This document shows positions 5,349-7,382 of a stretch of DNA of 7,382 bases, one piece after another. Both the position numbers and the translations under genes were made by a program. Each line of letters opens with the position of its first letter. Position 1 is the stretch's first letter. Below the pieces are notes generated by a model that was not told the origin of the DNA, searched no databases, and saw only the letters and a program-made list of their open reading frames with translations. The DNA is from Actinomycetota bacterium (GTDB lineage: Bacteria; Actinomycetota; Thermoleophilia; Gaiellales; Gaiellaceae): contig JACDGR010000161.1 in NCBI GenBank assembly GCA_013821525.1, positions 1-7,382 on the forward strand, in the 5' to 3' direction.

Positions 5349-6983
5349 GTGAGCCGTCGTGGCAAGCTCGTCACCGGCGAGCCGTACTTCGTCCCCGGCG
5401 TGCCGATGACGCTCGAGTCGAAGGGGATCGGCGAGCTCGGGAACGGCGACCTCGCCGCCGTGCGGATCGGCCGCGGTCGCGCGCACGTCGTGCACTCGAT
5501 CGGCACAGCAACGCGCATCGAGAACGTGCTCGAGGCCCTGCTCGTCGAGCGAGGCGCGCGCCAGAAGTTCGAGCCGCACGACCTCTCTGATCTCGACCCA
5601 GCCCTCGACGTCCCGAACCGCGTCGATCTGCGCGACCTACTCACCTACACGATCGACCCCGACACGGCGAAGGACTTCGACGATGCGCTGTCGTTCCGCC
5701 GCGAAGGAGACGGCATCCGCGCCTGGGTGCACATCGCCGACGTCTCGTGGTTCATTCCGGCCGGCACACCGCTCGACCGCGGGGCGGCGGGGCGGGCGTT
5801 CTCGACGTACGTGCCCGGCGCGGTCGCGCCGATGCTGCCGCACGAGCTCGCTGACGATCTCTGCTCGCTGCGTCCGAACCGCGATCGCCTCTGTGTGACC
5901 GTCGAGATCCCCCCGCACGGCGAGCCGCAGTTCTACCGTTCGGTGATCCGCTCCGACGCCCGCCTGACCTACGGCGAGGCGGAGCGCCGCGAAGCGCGCC
6001 CTGCGATTCTCGAGGCGCTCGCCCTGAACGAGGAGCTCGCGACCCGGTTACGCGACGCGCGCTTTGCGCGCGGCGCGCTCCAGGTCCAGACGCCGGAGGT
6101 CGTGTTCGACTTCGACGGGCGCGGCGGAGTTGCCGACGCATGGCTCGAGGGTGCGGCTCACGCCCACATGCTCGTCGAGGAGCTGATGATCCTCGCGAAC
6201 GAGCTCGTGGGCGCCTTCCTCTCCGAGCGCCGGCGGAGCGCGCTCTACCGCGTCCACGAGCGTCCCGACCCGCAAGCGCTCGACCTCCTACTCGCGAAGC
6301 TCGCCGACCTGAAGGTGCCGACACCGCCGGTGCTGGACCGGATGACGCCGCAGCAGGCTGCGCGCCTTGCGGGCGAGATCTCAGAGCGGATCGCCTCGTA
6401 CGTGGAAGCGTCGGGGCGCGGGAAGGAAGCGTTCCCGTCGCTCGTCCTGCGGGCGCTCAAGCAGGCGCGCTACGACCCGCAGAACCTCGGGCACTCCGGG
6501 CTTGCGAGCGACGCGTACGCCCATTTCACCTCGCCGATCCGGCGCTATCCCGACCTGGTCGTCCACCGCGCACTCCTGCTCGAGCTCGGGCTCAGCGACG
6601 ACCCGGTGCCCGAGGATCTGCACGGCCTCGCCCAGCACGCCTCCGCGCGGGAACGTGAGGCGGCCAAGCTCGAGTACCTCGCCGACGACATTTGCCTCGC
6701 CTGGCTCCTCGACACGCTGCTCTTCGAGCACGGCTGGGAAGACCCGTGGCAGGGCGAGATCACCGGCGTCATCAACTCGGGGCTCTTCATCCGCTTCGGC
6801 GAGGTGTTCGAGGGCTTCCTGCCGGCGCGGCGCCTGCACGGCCAGTTCTTCGAGCTGAACAAGTTCGGCACGGCACTTGCGGGAAAGATCACCGGCAAGG
6901 CGTTCCGGCTTGGCGATCCGATCGACGTGCGCGTCGAGCGGATCGCAAAAAACGAGGGCAAGGTCGACCTCTCGATCGCCTAG
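5349..6983 (+). CDS. RNase II/RNase R-family 3'-5' exoribonuclease, short form
   Basis: A processive hydrolytic 3'-to-5' exoribonuclease of the RNB family. From GTG 5349 it has 544 residues, shorter than RNase II (644) and RNase R (about 800). Residues 1-90 resemble a single cold-shock-like OB domain (RRGKLVTGEPYF...ENVLEALLVERGARQKF). The RNB core follows with IDPDTAKDFDDAL: Asp 103, 109, 111 and 112 have the same spacing as E. coli RNase II D201, D207, D209 and D210. HFTSPIRRYPDLVVHRAL (392 on) is the family signature. An S1 domain begins near 467 (GEITGVINSGLFIRFGEVFEGF) and ends KVDLSIA. The first cold-shock domain and the RNase R Lys-rich tail are missing. The start is uncertain: no Shine-Dalgarno precedes GTG 5349, and the frame is coding-like back to the ftsX stop with no ATG, GTG or TTG; a CTG at 5301 would give MTSFDEDRKD-type N-terminus. 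It could be labelled rnr or rnb. Confidence 0.9.
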   Translation: MSRRGKLVTGEPYFVPGVPMTLESKGIGELGNGDLAAVRIGRGRAHVVHSIGTATRIENVLEALLVERGARQKFEPHDLSDLDPALDVPNRVDLRDLLTYTIDPDTAKDFDDALSFRREGDGIRAWVHIADVSWFIPAGTPLDRGAAGRAFSTYVPGAVAPMLPHELADDLCSLRPNRDRLCVTVEIPPHGEPQFYRSVIRSDARLTYGEAERREARPAILEALALNEELATRLRDARFARGALQVQTPEVVFDFDGRGGVADAWLEGAAHAHMLVEELMILANELVGAFLSERRRSALYRVHERPDPQALDLLLAKLADLKVPTPPVLDRMTPQQAARLAGEISERIASYVEASGRGKEAFPSLVLRALKQARYDPQNLGHSGLASDAYAHFTSPIRRYPDLVVHRALLLELGLSDDPVPEDLHGLAQHASAREREAAKLEYLADDICLAWLLDTLLFEHGWEDPWQGEITGVINSGLFIRFGEVFEGFLPARRLHGQFFELNKFGTALAGKITGKAFRLGDPIDVRVERIAKNEGKVDLSIA

Positions 6984-7001
6984 AGGGGTGCGCGCGGTCG
7001 C

Positions 7002-7382
7002 TTAGATGAGGCGACGGTCGTGCGCCCAGCGCGTGAGCTCGTGTCGTGAGGAGAGCTGCAGCTTGCGCAGCACGCTCGAGACGTGGGCCTCGACCGTCTT
7101 CACCGACAGGTGCAGTCGCGCTGCGATCTCCTTGTAGCGATAGCCGCGGGCGATCAGCTGCAGCACTTCGCGCTCGCGTGGCGTGAGCGTGTCGAGCTCT
7201 GCGTCCGAGCCGACCGGGTCACCGTCCCGGAACGCGTCGAGCACGAAGCCCGCGAGCCGAGGCGAGAACACGGCATCTCCCTCGCCGACGCGGCGGATCG
7301 CATCGGTCAGCTCCTCGCGGGAGATCGTCTTCGTCACGTACCCGCGCGCGCCCGCACGAATAACGGCAATCACGTCCTCGGC
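7002..7382 (-). CDS. LuxR/NarL-family response regulator, C-terminal part
   Basis: A two-component DNA-binding response regulator. 126 residues are visible and the frame runs open off the window end (AEDVIAVIRAGARGYVTKTIS), so the N-terminus with the phosphorylated Asp lies beyond 7382. The visible receiver end includes the conserved Thr-Lys of GYVTKTIS and the last helix (REELTDAIRRVGEGD). After a linker comes the LuxR-type helix-turn-helix LTPREREVLQLIARGYRYKEIAARLHLSVKTVEAHVSSVLRKL, complete with the usual recognition helix, ending in TAA (7004-7002). It is convergent with the RNase gene, with an 18-base gap and no clear terminator. Its sensor kinase and target genes are not visible. The role is family-level only. 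Confidence 0.93.
   Translation of the reverse strand, partial: AEDVIAVIRAGARGYVTKTISREELTDAIRRVGEGDAVFSPRLAGFVLDAFRDGDPVGSDAELDTLTPREREVLQLIARGYRYKEIAARLHLSVKTVEAHVSSVLRKLQLSSRHELTRWAHDRRLI

Noticed and set aside
6976..7014. Bidirectional terminator between the RNase gene and the response regulator
   Set aside because: Only a six-base pair (TCGCCT/AGGCGA) with a long loop is visible, and there is no T-run on either strand.

Overview
The window is high-GC DNA with strong G/C preference at third codon positions. It carries an actinobacterial-looking prfB-ftsE-ftsX block, GTG starts, and a GNAT protein with an N-terminal PPDPP motif. I infer a high-GC Actinomycetota member, possibly a deep-branching lineage such as Thermoleophilia. 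That placement rests on protein style only.

Layout. (1) Positions 1-225 are the right end of an IS481-family insertion sequence. The transposase C-terminus is present and reads to a TAG at 228-230. The element appears to end at ACA 223-225, abutting TCTAGA (226-231), which fits the NCTAGN target known for Bordetella IS481. (2) Positions 227-275 form a long imperfect palindrome that reaches into the start of a GNAT acetyltransferase gene (257-816). That gene carries a one-base frameshift near 430. (3) At 827-2437 is a large polytopic membrane protein with a GT-C-like layout and a C-terminal extracytoplasmic domain. (4) At 2452-3565 is prfB (release factor 2) with an intact programmed +1 frameshift site. 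(5) ftsE (about 3649-4395) and ftsX (4392-5279) overlap by ATGA. (6) A short RNase II/R-family exoribonuclease (about 5349-6983) lies in the same reading frame as ftsX, behind a single TAG, and its start codon is unclear. (7) A convergent LuxR/NarL-type response regulator (7002-7382, minus strand) runs off the window.

How the genes relate. From 827 to 6983 all genes lie on the plus strand with short gaps or overlaps, so they could form one or two operons: the membrane protein leading into prfB, then ftsE-ftsX-RNase, perhaps with an extra promoter near 3575. RF2 ends translation at UGA/UAA. FtsEX is the ABC-type complex that controls peptidoglycan hydrolases at division. The RNB exonuclease degrades RNA. 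No murein hydrolase partner and no smpB is visible here. No stretch above 300 bases lacks a gene.

Most of the window is housekeeping. I see no convincing new multi-gene system. The most notable points are the IS481 junction at a palindrome, the frameshifted GNAT gene, the RF2 recoding site, and the ftsX/RNase junction.
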